DNA of 33,513 nucleotides from an uncultured Prevotellaceae bacterium (GTDB lineage Bacteria > Bacteroidota > Bacteroidia > Bacteroidales > Bacteroidaceae), in assembly GCA_900315105.1 (NCBI GenBank), contig OMXX01000051.1:1-33513 (forward strand), written 5' to 3'. A program made the position numbers and the translations under genes. How positions within the stretch are numbered: position 1 is the stretch's first letter; each line of letters begins with the position of its first letter. This document shows, one piece after another, positions 15,541 to 23,654 of this stretch. The notes under the pieces are model-generated. The model did no database searches and was not told the DNA's origin. It saw only the letters and a program-made list of their open reading frames with translations.

Positions 15541-16470
15541 CTAATGTCGCTGAATCCTGTAGATGATGTTGTGCTCGAGGGCTAACGGCCTGTTGTGAGC
15601 GAAGAATACAATGCCTGACTCAGGGGCTTTTACCTCTTCAAGCACGGAGCAGTCGTAAGGGGCGAGTATTCGGGCGAGGGTGTCGCCTCGAAGGACATTC
15701 TGCCCGGCACCAACAATTCGGTAGAATATTCCGGCACGGTGGGCGCGGATGTTGATAAGCTCTTCTTCCTCCATGAGGATACTCTCGTAGCCAATGCTCC
15801 GCACCTCGTATTGACTCACGCCTATCTTGTTTAGGAAACGCAGTATGGAGTCGATTGTCTGGTCGGATGTGGAATGCTCAACGTGATTTGTCTGGCCTGC
15901 ATAGATGCTGAATGCCTTGGTGTTCCATAGTTGCCAGTTGTAGTTGAGGAGAGTGGTGTCGTAGGGAAGGGGGATGCGTGTGGTGACGAAGGGAAGTCCG
16001 AAGAGTCGGGCATCGGCAATATCCTCATAGCCGGTCTTCAGTATACGGACGTGGGGAACGAAGTCGCCGGGGATGTAGAAGCTTGCCATCTGTATGCCGA
16101 ACTCGAATCCTTCGAGGCACTTGAAAATAGCGGCTGCGATGCGCTGGGTTGTTTCGCCCTTGTCGTATCCGGGGAACATGCGGTTGATGTCGGTGTTGTC
16201 CATCGTCCAGAAACGTCGTGATACGTTCATGGAGAATGGGTTGCATGAAGGGATGACGAGGATGCGCTTACCTTTTGCTATCTTGCCCTCTGCCTCAATC
16301 TCCGTAATGCGTTGGATCAGTCGGGCACAGATATATTGCTGCTGAATCTCGTCGCCTCGCATAGCACCTACGATGGCAACGGTCTTTTCGCCCTCACCAA
16401 ACCAATATCCGTTGATGCGGAACTCATCACGATAGGGTGACGACATGCTGTATAGTGTTACTTTTTCCAT
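15541..16470 (-). CDS. Aspartoacylase/AstE-like protein with degenerate zinc site
   Basis: A 309-residue paralogue of its upstream neighbour. Both have the M14-like AstE/AspA core and a C-terminal lipoyl-like beta-barrel (IRAHRAGIFYRIVGAGQNVLRGD). Here the zinc motif HGDE of the neighbour reads RGDE (Arg38), the second ligand His in LDVHSSN is replaced (FGIQMAS, Gln127), and the catalytic Glu position of LVAEMG reads SIYAGQ. DINRMFPG is kept. The sequence therefore suggests a non-catalytic or re-tasked partner. The frame extends to an ATG at 16575 inside the neighbour; I chose 16470 because the protein then aligns with its paralogue and follows the neighbour's stop by 4 bp. It is the last gene of the cluster. 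Confidence 0.8.
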   Translation of the reverse strand: MEKVTLYSMSSPYRDEFRINGYWFGEGEKTVAIVGAMRGDEIQQQYICARLIQRITEIEAEGKIAKGKRILVIPSCNPFSMNVSRRFWTMDNTDINRMFPGYDKGETTQRIAAAIFKCLEGFEFGIQMASFYIPGDFVPHVRILKTGYEDIADARLFGLPFVTTRIPLPYDTTLLNYNWQLWNTKAFSIYAGQTNHVEHSTSDQTIDSILRFLNKIGVSQYEVRSIGYESILMEEEELINIRAHRAGIFYRIVGAGQNVLRGDTLARILAPYDCSVLEEVKAPESGIVFFAHNRPLALEHNIIYRIQRH

Positions 16471-16474
16471 TAGG

Positions 16475-17410
16475 TTATTCTTTGATCTTAAATATTCTTG
16501 CCATGAGTGAACCTTCGTAAACGATAGGGTAGGCGCGAATGGTGAAGAGGAATCCGTGGCATGGAGAGACGACACGACTGAGAATCTTACCTTCGAGAGG
16601 CGATACTATCTGGCCTATCTCATCGCCTTTGTTGACCATGTTTCCAGTGGTCATGTCGGTAAGGAATATTCCGCTTGCTTCCGCATTTAGAAACTCCACG
16701 CTGTCGCCCTTACATACATACGGCAACTCTTTTAGTTGGGTGTCGTCCACATCACCGCTCCACATCTCCATTTCCCTCATGAGGTTGAGTATGCCTGTGA
16801 CGAGTCGGATGCACATCTTGCGGTTGATACGCTCACCGACTCCCATTTCTGCCACCAGACAAGGGGTGCCGATGGAGTTGAGCGAGTGGGCAAGGGTGGA
16901 TTCGAGTACGGTGGCGGCATCGTGAACCCAGATGAAATCGATACCGAGATGATGGGCAAGAGGTACAAGCGTTTCTTCATCATTCACGTTGATACGTACC
17001 TGTGGTGTCTCACGTAGGTAGAGGTTGCTCGAATGAACATCGAGAACTAGGTCTGCGCCCTTCAGGTCCTCGATAATCTGATAGGCTGCCTGTTCGGCAA
17101 GCGTTCCGTGCTTTATGCCTGGGAAGATACGGTTCATGTCGAGGTCGAAATTCGGAATGCCACGTTGTATGGTGTCTATGCCGAGTGGGTTGAGAGCTGG
17201 GTAAATCTCAACAATGCCGTTAAGCTGATTGATATTCGCCTGAATAATCCTCACAAGCTCATAGCATACCATCTGTCCCTCGAGTTCGTCACCGTGGGTA
17301 CCAGTCACGATGCAGACGCGCTTCGTGACTTTACCGTTCGTTATTACGTTCTTCTGAATGCGAAACTGCTCATCAATAGGCAGTTCGGAAGATATTATGG
17401 TTTTAATCAT
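16475..17410 (-). CDS. Aspartoacylase/succinylglutamate desuccinylase-like metallohydrolase
   Basis: A 311-residue protein of the M14-like AstE/AspA superfamily, which removes acyl or carboxylate groups from amide-linked amino acids using zinc. The zinc ligands and catalytic residues are intact: His39 and Glu42 in GTHGDELEG, His126 in LDVHSSN, and Glu188 in LVAEMG. DLDMNRIFPG (Asp91, Asn93, Arg94) is the substrate-binding region. A C-terminal beta-barrel follows (DGDEIGQIVSPLEGKILSR-like). The substrate cannot be told from sequence. It lies 31 bp downstream of the transglutaminase-like gene and 4 bp upstream of the degenerate paralogue, so the three are probably translated from one message. 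Confidence 0.85.
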   Translation of the reverse strand: MIKTIISSELPIDEQFRIQKNVITNGKVTKRVCIVTGTHGDELEGQMVCYELVRIIQANINQLNGIVEIYPALNPLGIDTIQRGIPNFDLDMNRIFPGIKHGTLAEQAAYQIIEDLKGADLVLDVHSSNLYLRETPQVRINVNDEETLVPLAHHLGIDFIWVHDAATVLESTLAHSLNSIGTPCLVAEMGVGERINRKMCIRLVTGILNLMREMEMWSGDVDDTQLKELPYVCKGDSVEFLNAEASGIFLTDMTTGNMVNKGDEIGQIVSPLEGKILSRVVSPCHGFLFTIRAYPIVYEGSLMARIFKIKE

Positions 17411-17441
17411 AGTAATAAAACTCCTCCTTTGGGGGCTTTTC

Positions 17442-18221
17442 TTAAACTTCTTTTAAGATTACACTAATCCTCGTTTCCTGATTCGAGAAACCATTGTATT
17501 GCCCCCTTGACACGGGGCAGTCGGCAGCATCACGCCCATGGGCAAGCTTCACGTAGCCTAAGTCTATAATGTGATCATTGGTGGGGTCGAAACCGAACCA
17601 GTAGCTCTGTTGGGCATCAAACACCTCTACCCATGCGTGAGTCTCGCCTGTACCTTCAACGAATCCGCATACATATCGCGCATGAATACCGAAATGACGG
17701 CATACGGCTATCATCAGATGCGCAAAGTCCTGACATACGCCCTTTCCCGACTCGACAACCTCCTGTGCCGTTGTCTCGATATCTGTGGATTGAGGTGCGT
17801 AGGTAAGGATGGAATTGATATGATGCATAATTGACTCCGCCTTTTCCATACAACTCATTTCAGCCATGGGGAAATTGAGTTTTAATGAAGTGAATGAATG
17901 AAGAGATGTGAGATGTGTTGGCTGGAGCCATACGGAAAGAGGCATGGAGTCACTATGTATTCTGTATGTCTGCATTGAGACTATCCCGGTACTTACATAA
18001 GCCAGGGAACGATGCTGTTCGCGGTTGCCTCCATAGACAATACGGTTGTTGAATGTGTCTGTACCGTGATGCTTCCAGTAGTCGGGAGGCAGAACCAGAT
18101 GTTCCTCTTCCACGCTCATATACTCGCCTAATACTGGTTGGCAACGAATGAGAAATTCATGGTTGCCGACAGGCTCGGAGAATGATACGATGGTGTTGTA
18201 ACAGTACAGGTATCTTTTCAT
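17442..18221 (-). CDS. Transglutaminase-like cysteine protease/amidase
   Basis: A 259-residue protein. The N-terminal ~120 residues are a beta-rich region typical of bacterial transglutaminase-like proteins. The catalytic triad is intact: Cys163 in GKGVCQDFAH, His195 in ETHAWVEV and Asp212 in FGFDPTNDH. Bacterial members usually hydrolyse or transfer amide bonds and do not cross-link proteins. No signal peptide is visible, so it is probably cytoplasmic. It overlaps the alpha-E gene by 4 bp (ATGA), showing translational coupling. The trio ATP-grasp, alpha-E and transglutaminase-like protein recurs in many bacteria and has been proposed to make or process a peptide-like product. Confidence 0.9.
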   Translation of the reverse strand: MKRYLYCYNTIVSFSEPVGNHEFLIRCQPVLGEYMSVEEEHLVLPPDYWKHHGTDTFNNRIVYGGNREQHRSLAYVSTGIVSMQTYRIHSDSMPLSVWLQPTHLTSLHSFTSLKLNFPMAEMSCMEKAESIMHHINSILTYAPQSTDIETTAQEVVESGKGVCQDFAHLMIAVCRHFGIHARYVCGFVEGTGETHAWVEVFDAQQSYWFGFDPTNDHIIDLGYVKLAHGRDAADCPVSRGQYNGFSNQETRISVILKEV

Positions 18222-18916
18222 ATCTTAATCATTTTGTTGATATACTTCGTTACCTTCTGCTTGTATTCTTCGTTTGAGAGGTCGAATGCCTCTTCTACGA
18301 TGAGTGCGTCAAGCTGTCCGGCAACATCATTGTCAACCGATGCCGGCAGTTCGTTGAGGTATTTCTTCAGATGTTTGTAAGCGATGGTTATGCGCTTGAA
18401 ATCGTCGCTATAGCGTAGCATCATGTCGAGAAACTCCACATGACGGCCAATCATCATAATGTTGAGTATGCGGGTGTTGTATATGCGCTGTTCGGCAGAG
18501 CCCCAGAAGGCAAGCGACCAGTCGGTGATGTACTGGAGAAGCGTCATGTTTATCTTGTTCTCCTTCTTGCATTTCTTCATCAAGGCAATGCTCATCTCTA
18601 TGTATGACAGCGTCTCGGTATAGATGTCCTCGCGTAGGAGAATGGCATTGTCCATGGCACGGTTGAGGGCAGAGAATACGCTTGAAGGGTTTGTCTCGTC
18701 ATATACCATTCCAAGTGCGAACTCCTCGTTACTGAGATTGCTATGCGCTGGGTCGAGTGTTTCCCTGAGATGGTGGTAGCTTTCTTGATTACCGTCAATC
18801 ATCTGGTCGTAGCACTTACGCAGAAAGTGCAGCGTCATATAGACACGCTCTTGATAACGACCGAGCCAGTATAGCTGATTGGCTTTGCTTGCAGATATAA
18901 TTAAGTTCTTTGCCAT
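18218..18916 (-). CDS. Alpha-E domain protein (DUF403)
   Basis: A 232-residue all-helical protein. It opens with ISASKANQLYWLGRYQERVYMT and later has MIGRHVEFLDMMLRYSDDF, both matching the alpha-E family signature of a paired helical repeat with conserved Arg and Glu. No enzymatic activity is established for the family; it accompanies circularly permuted ATP-grasp enzymes and may bind their substrate or product. The frame runs on to an ATG at 19183, but those 89 residues overlap the neighbouring gene and a GC-rich repeat (18954-19020), so I place the start at ATG 18916. Confidence 0.9.
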   Translation of the reverse strand: MAKNLIISASKANQLYWLGRYQERVYMTLHFLRKCYDQMIDGNQESYHHLRETLDPAHSNLSNEEFALGMVYDETNPSSVFSALNRAMDNAILLREDIYTETLSYIEMSIALMKKCKKENKINMTLLQYITDWSLAFWGSAEQRIYNTRILNIMMIGRHVEFLDMMLRYSDDFKRITIAYKHLKKYLNELPASVDNDVAGQLDALIVEEAFDLSNEEYKQKVTKYINKMIKI

Positions 18917-18953
18917 ATTATTTGAAAGATTAGCCCCCCCATCTTCTCTCCAC

Positions 18954-19020
18954 GGGGGAGGAACTTTAGATAGTATTATTTGTAACTGAAAATCTCTCCC
19001 CTCGGGGGGAGAAGGAAGGG
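18954..19020. repeat. GC-rich repeat between ATP-grasp and alpha-E genes
   Basis: It holds CGGGGGAGG followed by TTTAGATAGTATTATT and then CTCTCCCCTCGGGGGGAG. The first half matches 9092-9115. It fills most of the 107-bp gap between two genes that are otherwise tightly packed. Confidence 0.6.
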
Positions 19021-19023
19021 GCG

Positions 19024-20355
19024 TTATTCTAACGAAACCCACGTGTCCTTGAATCCGCCGCCCTGCGATGAATTGACCACATAACTGTTGGGGTTGCGAG
19101 AGAAACGGGTTAGACCGCTTTTCCATACTTTTACGTCCTTGCTGCTGCTTATCACGAAAGCGCGAAGGTCTGCCTTGCGCCATACAAGTTCGTCACCTTC
19201 AAGAATCTCAAGATCCTTGAACTCCACGACCTCCTGTGCTATCCATCGACGAGGCTCCTTGATTACGAGTTCTTTTAGTTCTGCAAGCCTCTCGGCTGAC
19301 AGTTCGCTACCGAACACTACGCCGTAGCCGCCAGCCTCGCTTACATCCTTGATTACGAGCTTGTCGATGTTGGCAAGCACATAGTCGTAATCCTCCTTGA
19401 AGTAGGGCAGATAGGTAGGAGCATTCTGCAATATGCTATCCTCCCCGAGATAGTATTTCACCATCTTAGGCACGAAATAGTATATGCCTTTGTCATCAGC
19501 CACACCGTTTCCTATGCCATTGATGAGAGCCACGTTTCCAGCTTTGTAGGCTTGCATGACGTTAGGTATTCCGAGCAATGAGGATGATTCGAATACCATA
19601 GGATCCATATATTCATCGCTTATACGGCGATAAATGCAACCCACGCGCGTCTTCTCGTGGAACATTCCGGCATAATATACAATGTCGTTCTCTACGAATA
19701 AGTCACCAGGGTAGGCGAGTGTTGCGCCCGTCTTTTCTGCAAGATACGAATGTTCGAAGAATGCTGAGTTATAGCGTCCTGGGGTGAAGATGACGGAAAT
19801 GCCACGGTCATCGTTCATATCGTCCATCATATTGCGGAGCAAGTCGGCATAGTTGCGGTTGTCGGCAATGGCATTTGTGGCAAATGTGTAAGGTGATACC
19901 TTACGGCTCACGCTACGTGCTATCATCGGATAGCTTGCACCAGAAGGGATGCGGAGGTTATCTTCGAGCACATACCATTTGTCATCCTTACCCTCAACGA
20001 GGTCGATGCCAGAGATATGCGAGTAGATTTTTCCTTGTGGATTGATGCCCTCACATTCAGGCATATAGCCTTTTGACGAATAAACAAACTCCTCTGGTAC
20101 GATACCTTCCTTGATAATGTTCTTCTCGTGATATATGTCCCATAGGAACATGTTGAGAGTTTTCACACGCTGGCTGAGCCCTTTTTCAAGATATTCCCAG
20201 TCGCTGTGGCTAATCACTCTCGGTACGGAATCAAACGGAAAGAGCTGTTCGTTGAACACGCCATTCTTGTAAACACCGAAGCGAACCCCATACCGCTCCA
20301 TCCATCTGTTTACCGTATCCCTACTACTTGTTAATTCTTTAATGCTAATACTCAT
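19024..20355 (-). CDS. Circularly permuted ATP-grasp (type 2) amidoligase
   Basis: A 443-residue protein of the DUF404/DUF407 circularly permuted ATP-grasp group, predicted to join a carboxylate to an amine with ATP. Motifs include VLEDNLRIPSG (129-139), CIYRRISDEYMDP (240-252), NGIGNGVADDKGIYYFVP (279-296), YYLGED, VIKDVSEAGGYGVVFG (334-349), KADLRAF and VNSSQGGGFKDTWV (427-440). The C-terminal SSQGGG stretch is typical. No substrate is known. The frame extends to an ATG at 20436, but the promoter at 20406-20436 overlaps that, so ATG 20355 is preferred. It is the first gene of the cluster, probably cytoplasmic. Confidence 0.92.
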   Translation of the reverse strand: MSISIKELTSSRDTVNRWMERYGVRFGVYKNGVFNEQLFPFDSVPRVISHSDWEYLEKGLSQRVKTLNMFLWDIYHEKNIIKEGIVPEEFVYSSKGYMPECEGINPQGKIYSHISGIDLVEGKDDKWYVLEDNLRIPSGASYPMIARSVSRKVSPYTFATNAIADNRNYADLLRNMMDDMNDDRGISVIFTPGRYNSAFFEHSYLAEKTGATLAYPGDLFVENDIVYYAGMFHEKTRVGCIYRRISDEYMDPMVFESSSLLGIPNVMQAYKAGNVALINGIGNGVADDKGIYYFVPKMVKYYLGEDSILQNAPTYLPYFKEDYDYVLANIDKLVIKDVSEAGGYGVVFGSELSAERLAELKELVIKEPRRWIAQEVVEFKDLEILEGDELVWRKADLRAFVISSSKDVKVWKSGLTRFSRNPNSYVVNSSQGGGFKDTWVSLE

Positions 20356-20405
20356 CTCAATAATGTGTTTGTGTTGTTGTTTACCTAATGTTATAAATTC
20401 AAGTG

Positions 20406-20436
20406 CAAAGATAAGCAAAATGTAATAAAAAGTCAA
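20406..20436 (-). promoter_or_regulatory. Promoter of the five-gene cluster
   Basis: On the minus strand TATCTTTG (20406-20413) is a full -7 match, with TTGA (20433-20436) 19 nt upstream as an imperfect -33 box. The leader would be about 45 nt. Confidence 0.6.
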
Positions 20437-20710
20437 GAAAAGTTGGCAAAAAGAAATGTCATACCGTTATAATGTTGCATATTGGTATTTGTTTGTGCTA
20501 TAAATGTTACAAATGGAAAGAAAATGCTTTGCTTTTGCTTACGAATTGTTATTTATATTGTAATGGCAACTTGTGTAGCCTTTTGCAAACAAGATTTATT
20601 TACAAATATAATACAAAGTTTACATACTCAACATGCATTTTGTGATGTTTGTCTTTTTTTTTGTATTCATTAATAGGATTGATATACTATGTGTAACTTC
20701 TTCTGCCACC
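20437..20710. other. AT-rich gene-free stretch
   Basis: I see no convincing gene here. A 63-codon plus-strand frame (20482-20673) has no promoter, no recognisable family and a Cys-rich AT-driven composition, so I do not call it. Confidence 0.5.
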
Positions 20711-20885
20711 TTTCCTTTGATGATAATACCATTATAATACCATAATATTACCATTCGCAATGGTATCTTTATGGTATTTATATGGTATTTACATAGGAGC
20801 TATAGCGGAGTCATGACGGGATTATTCGCTACCTTTCGCCTTGGAAAAAGGAAAAAAAAGTTGCGTGCCATTTCTAACACGCAAC
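20711..20885. repeat. Terminator-carrying dispersed repeat, copy B
   Basis: The same module order as 15371-15501, with about 43 extra bases in which ACCAT/ATGGT motifs are multiplied (20735-20785). It ends with the GTTGCGTG hairpin. Confidence 0.8.
20852..20885 (-). terminator. amtB terminator
   Basis: On the minus strand GTTGCGTG pairs with CACGCAAC and is followed by eight T, about 60 bp after the amtB stop. Confidence 0.85.
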
Positions 20886-20944
20886 CTGAGAATGTTTTAG
20901 TGATAAAATCAAGATCTTTTCTTTGAAAGTGCAAAAAATCGCTT

Positions 20945-22321
20945 TCATTTCTTACTATGCTCGTACTCTTCGTACTCAGCAATCTCGCGTTCTGCCACGT
21001 GAGCAAGACCATAATGCTCGTCGTGCTGTGAGATGTCAAGACCGATATGCTCGCTCTTCTCACTAACACGCATTGGGATGAAGTGGTCGATAAGCCAATA
21101 GCCGAAGTAACTCATAATGAACGTATAAACGATAACTACGACGAGGGCAAGGAGATGGTAAAGGAATATTACGAAACCTTCCCAAGTGCCGGCTATGAGT
21201 CCTTCCTGAATGAAGATACCTGTCAGAACTGTACCGAAGATACCGCCCGTTCCGTGTGTTGGGAATACATCGAGGGCATCGTCAACGTTTGTCTTGCTTC
21301 CCCAGTAAACGGCTGTGTTACAGATAAGGGTTATTACGAATGAGATGAAAATACTCTGACCAACTGTAACGTAACCTGCAGAAGGCGTTATTGCCACAAG
21401 ACCTACAACACAACCGATAGCTGCACCCATTGCACTTGGCTTACGACCTTTGAGACAGTCGAAGAATATCCAAGTCATCATAGCCACACCTGATGCTGTG
21501 GTGGTGTTGAGGAATGCCTTAACAGCCTGACCGTCAGCGTGAAGTGAGCTTCCTGCGTTGAAGCCGAACCAACCTAACCAAAGCATAGCTGCACCAAGGA
21601 GAACGAATGGGATATTGGCTGGTTCTGAGTTGCGTGTTGAAGCGCGTCTGCGACCTAAAAAGATAGCTCCAGCAAGGGCTGCTATACCTGATGATGCGTG
21701 TACTACGATACCTCCGGCAAAGTCAACAACTCCCCACTTTAGGAAGAGTCCGTCAGGATGCCAAGTCATGTGTGCAAGCGGACAATAGATCACCACAAAG
21801 AAGAAGAGCATGAACCAGAGATAACCAGAGAAACGGACACGCTCAGCAAATGATCCCGTGATAAGTGAAGGTGTTATGATTGCGAACTTCATCTGGAAGA
21901 GGGCAAAGAGTGCCAGAGGTATTGTCGCTCCGCCCATGATGTGTCCTGTAGGAGTGGTATATACATCACCTCCAACGTTCTGGAACATCAAGAAAGTCAA
22001 CGGATTACCTAACACGCCGCCAATGTCGTCTCCAAATGCAAGGCTGAATCCGAATGCCACCCAGAGAACAGAGATAAGTCCCATAGCAATAAAACTCTGC
22101 AACATAGTAGAGATCACATTTCGTGCTCCTACCATACCACCATAGAAGAATGACAATCCTGGTGTCATCATCAAAACGAAGATGGTTGCTGTGATGAGCC
22201 ACGCAACATCAGCCCCGTCAATCTTCGACATATCACACTCGAAAGAAGGCTCGCTGGCGAACAAACCGCCAATAGCGATAATGACCATCATGGTCATGAG
22301 GATAATCCAACGCTTTTTCAT
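20945..22321 (-). CDS. amtB: Ammonium transporter
   Basis: A 458-residue inner-membrane channel of the Amt/Rh family that takes up ammonium. It starts with a signal-like hydrophobic segment, then about eleven transmembrane helices. The twin-His pore residues are in VVHASSG and PTHGTGG, the outer recruitment region in MTWHPDG, and the family stretches SFFYGGM, GSFAERV and GWFGFNAGSS are intact. The C-terminal cytoplasmic tail is unusually acidic with His and Tyr (HDEHYGLAHV, then EYEEYEHSKK). No glnK or glutamine-synthetase gene is adjacent, unlike the common glnK-amtB pair. Its own promoter (22398-22429) and terminator make it monocistronic. Confidence 0.96.
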   Translation of the reverse strand: MKKRWIILMTMMVIIAIGGLFASEPSFECDMSKIDGADVAWLITATIFVLMMTPGLSFFYGGMVGARNVISTMLQSFIAMGLISVLWVAFGFSLAFGDDIGGVLGNPLTFLMFQNVGGDVYTTPTGHIMGGATIPLALFALFQMKFAIITPSLITGSFAERVRFSGYLWFMLFFFVVIYCPLAHMTWHPDGLFLKWGVVDFAGGIVVHASSGIAALAGAIFLGRRRASTRNSEPANIPFVLLGAAMLWLGWFGFNAGSSLHADGQAVKAFLNTTTASGVAMMTWIFFDCLKGRKPSAMGAAIGCVVGLVAITPSAGYVTVGQSIFISFVITLICNTAVYWGSKTNVDDALDVFPTHGTGGIFGTVLTGIFIQEGLIAGTWEGFVIFLYHLLALVVVIVYTFIMSYFGYWLIDHFIPMRVSEKSEHIGLDISQHDEHYGLAHVAEREIAEYEEYEHSKK

Positions 22322-22397
22322 AACTTTTGCTTGTTTTCTCTTTTATTTGTGTTAAGTTTACTGTGCTTTTACTTTCAATATGTCTTGAAATCGGGTG

Positions 22398-22429
22398 CAA
22401 AGTTAGACAAAATGCTATAAATATGCAAT
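22398..22429 (-). promoter_or_regulatory. amtB promoter
   Basis: On the minus strand TAACTTTG (22398-22405) is a full -7 match and ATTG (22426-22429) lies 20 nt upstream as a one-mismatch -33 box. The leader is about 70 nt. Confidence 0.65.
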
Positions 22430-22641
22430 AAAATATAACAAAAAGTAAATGTATAAATCTTAGATGTGATATTTTGTTTCGTATAAAAACTATTTTAGTT
22501 GTAAATTGTAATGTAAAAATGTAAAAATGCTTACAATTTGTAATCAAGGGCGTGTCGCGTTGTTTTGTATATGTGATATGGAGAAATGAAAAGTAAACCC
22601 AAGAAATGCCTCGTATCTTCTTCCGTTCATCCTCCCTTGTT

Positions 22642-22739
22642 CCTTCGCTCTTCCTCCGTACCAAAGTCGGTGCAAAGTCGGTGCAAAGTCGGTGGAGGAG
22701 GGGAGTTTCATCGAGTTTGGTACGGAGGAATGACGAAGG
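22642..22739. mobile_element. 11-mer-triplet element with inverted ends, copy 1
   Basis: Inverted ends (left CCTTCGCTC then TTCCTCCGTACCAAA, right TTTGGTACGGAGGAA then TGACGAAGG) pair at about 22 of 24 positions. Inside are three tandem CAAAGTCGGTG units (22662-22694) and TTTCATCGAG. A near copy lies at 33325-33419. It lies between the amtB promoter and a terminator. Its long minus-strand frame is an artefact of the repeat. Confidence 0.75.
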
Positions 22740-22765
22740 ATTATTGAATGTGAATTTAGGAAGAC

Positions 22766-22816
22766 TAAAAATCCCACACCACCAAGGATTCAAGAGGAAT
22801 TGATGGAGGTGTGGGA
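22766..22816 (-). terminator. Terminator for the gene at 22856-23554
   Basis: On the minus strand TCCCACACC pairs with GGTGTGGGA around a 27-nt loop and is followed by TTTTT, about 40 bp after the stop. Confidence 0.75.
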
Positions 22817-22855
22817 ATAAATTAAGGTTATAGAGTATGTTTTTGATGTTTTTGA

Positions 22856-23554
22856 CTATTCCACGACAATACTACTATTTGCAAATACGATTTTATATCT
22901 TTTCGGAATCAAATTACCCTTGGTGTCATATTTGATTTCTTGAACATCGAATATTGTACTACTTGCGTCGCTATTAACGGCATTTACCTCAACAGGTTTG
23001 TTGAAAACAAGTTTGACTTTTCCTTGGAAAAGCATAAATACACTTAACAAAGGTGGGTCTATTGAATCTCGTTCTCCTCGCAAGACAACAGCCTTGATGT
23101 CCTCAGTTAAATCAACGACATATGCGGTTATGTCTCTTGTTTCTTTCCAAGGATTATCTGTATAGCTTGCAAATGTCCAATAATTATACTTGAACCAAAG
23201 TCCATCGTTTAAAAATGTGTTAGTACTCACTTTGTCCTCGTTTTTATAATACTCGATGACAAGTTTGCTGAAGAAAACATCACCAAAAGTATCGATGTCT
23301 TCTTTTACATCTTCATCTCCACTTTCGGTATGACGATACAGATGCAGTATATAATATCCGTCGTTTGCATTTATTGTCGTATTGTACTTTTCTACATAGC
23401 TTGGACGGGCGTTGGGATTGCTCCAAAAAGAGTCGATGAATTTATCAGAGCCAGAGATTTCGCCTTTGTCGTTTATAACTCCAATAATATCCGTTGCTAA
23501 CATTTTCGTGATGATGAAAAATGTCGCATAGAAACATAATATTAATCGTTTCAT
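22856..23554 (-). CDS. Exported hypothetical protein
   Basis: A 232-residue protein with a signal peptide (MKRLILCFYATFFIITKMLA, residues 1-20). The mature part is beta-rich with aromatic residues (FKYNYWTFASYTDNPW, VVDLTEDIKAVVLRGE, GKVKLVFNKPVEV). I do not recognise a family. The frame extends to an ATG at 23665, but the promoter at 23596-23626 lies inside that extension and the ATG at 23554 begins the signal peptide. Upstream is another small exported protein with a nearly identical promoter. Confidence 0.7.
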   Translation of the reverse strand: MKRLILCFYATFFIITKMLATDIIGVINDKGEISGSDKFIDSFWSNPNARPSYVEKYNTTINANDGYYILHLYRHTESGDEDVKEDIDTFGDVFFSKLVIEYYKNEDKVSTNTFLNDGLWFKYNYWTFASYTDNPWKETRDITAYVVDLTEDIKAVVLRGERDSIDPPLLSVFMLFQGKVKLVFNKPVEVNAVNSDASSTIFDVQEIKYDTKGNLIPKRYKIVFANSSIVVE

Positions 23555-23595
23555 AAAAATAGTTTTTACAACCGTTGTTACGTTAATTCTGTTGG

Positions 23596-23626
23596 CAAAA
23601 GTAAACAAAAATCCTAATATCACAAA
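23596..23626 (-). promoter_or_regulatory. Promoter of the gene at 22856-23554
   Basis: On the minus strand TTTG (23623-23626), a 19-nt spacer and TACTTTTG (23596-23603) match the consensus exactly. The spacer is almost identical to the one at 24112-24130. Confidence 0.8.
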
Positions 23627-23654
23627 GGAAATTCTTGAAAAAACGCAGATGTTT

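Noticed and set aside
18917..19183. An 89-residue N-terminal extension of the alpha-E protein
   Set aside because: It overlaps the ATP-grasp gene, crosses a GC-rich repeat and precedes the conserved family N-terminus at 18916.
20356..20436. A 27-residue N-terminal extension of the ATP-grasp protein
   Set aside because: The probable promoter overlaps this stretch, and the family N-terminus fits the ATG at 20355.
22662..22694. A CRISPR array (three short direct repeats)
   Set aside because: The 11-mers are contiguous without spacers, and no cas genes are present.
22233..22793. A 186-codon minus-strand frame and a similar frame at 33321-33512 sharing LCTDFAPTLVRRKS
   Set aside because: The shared peptide comes from the 11-mer-triplet repeat read in one frame. 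The first frame also runs over the amtB promoter and start, and neither has a promoter or family match.
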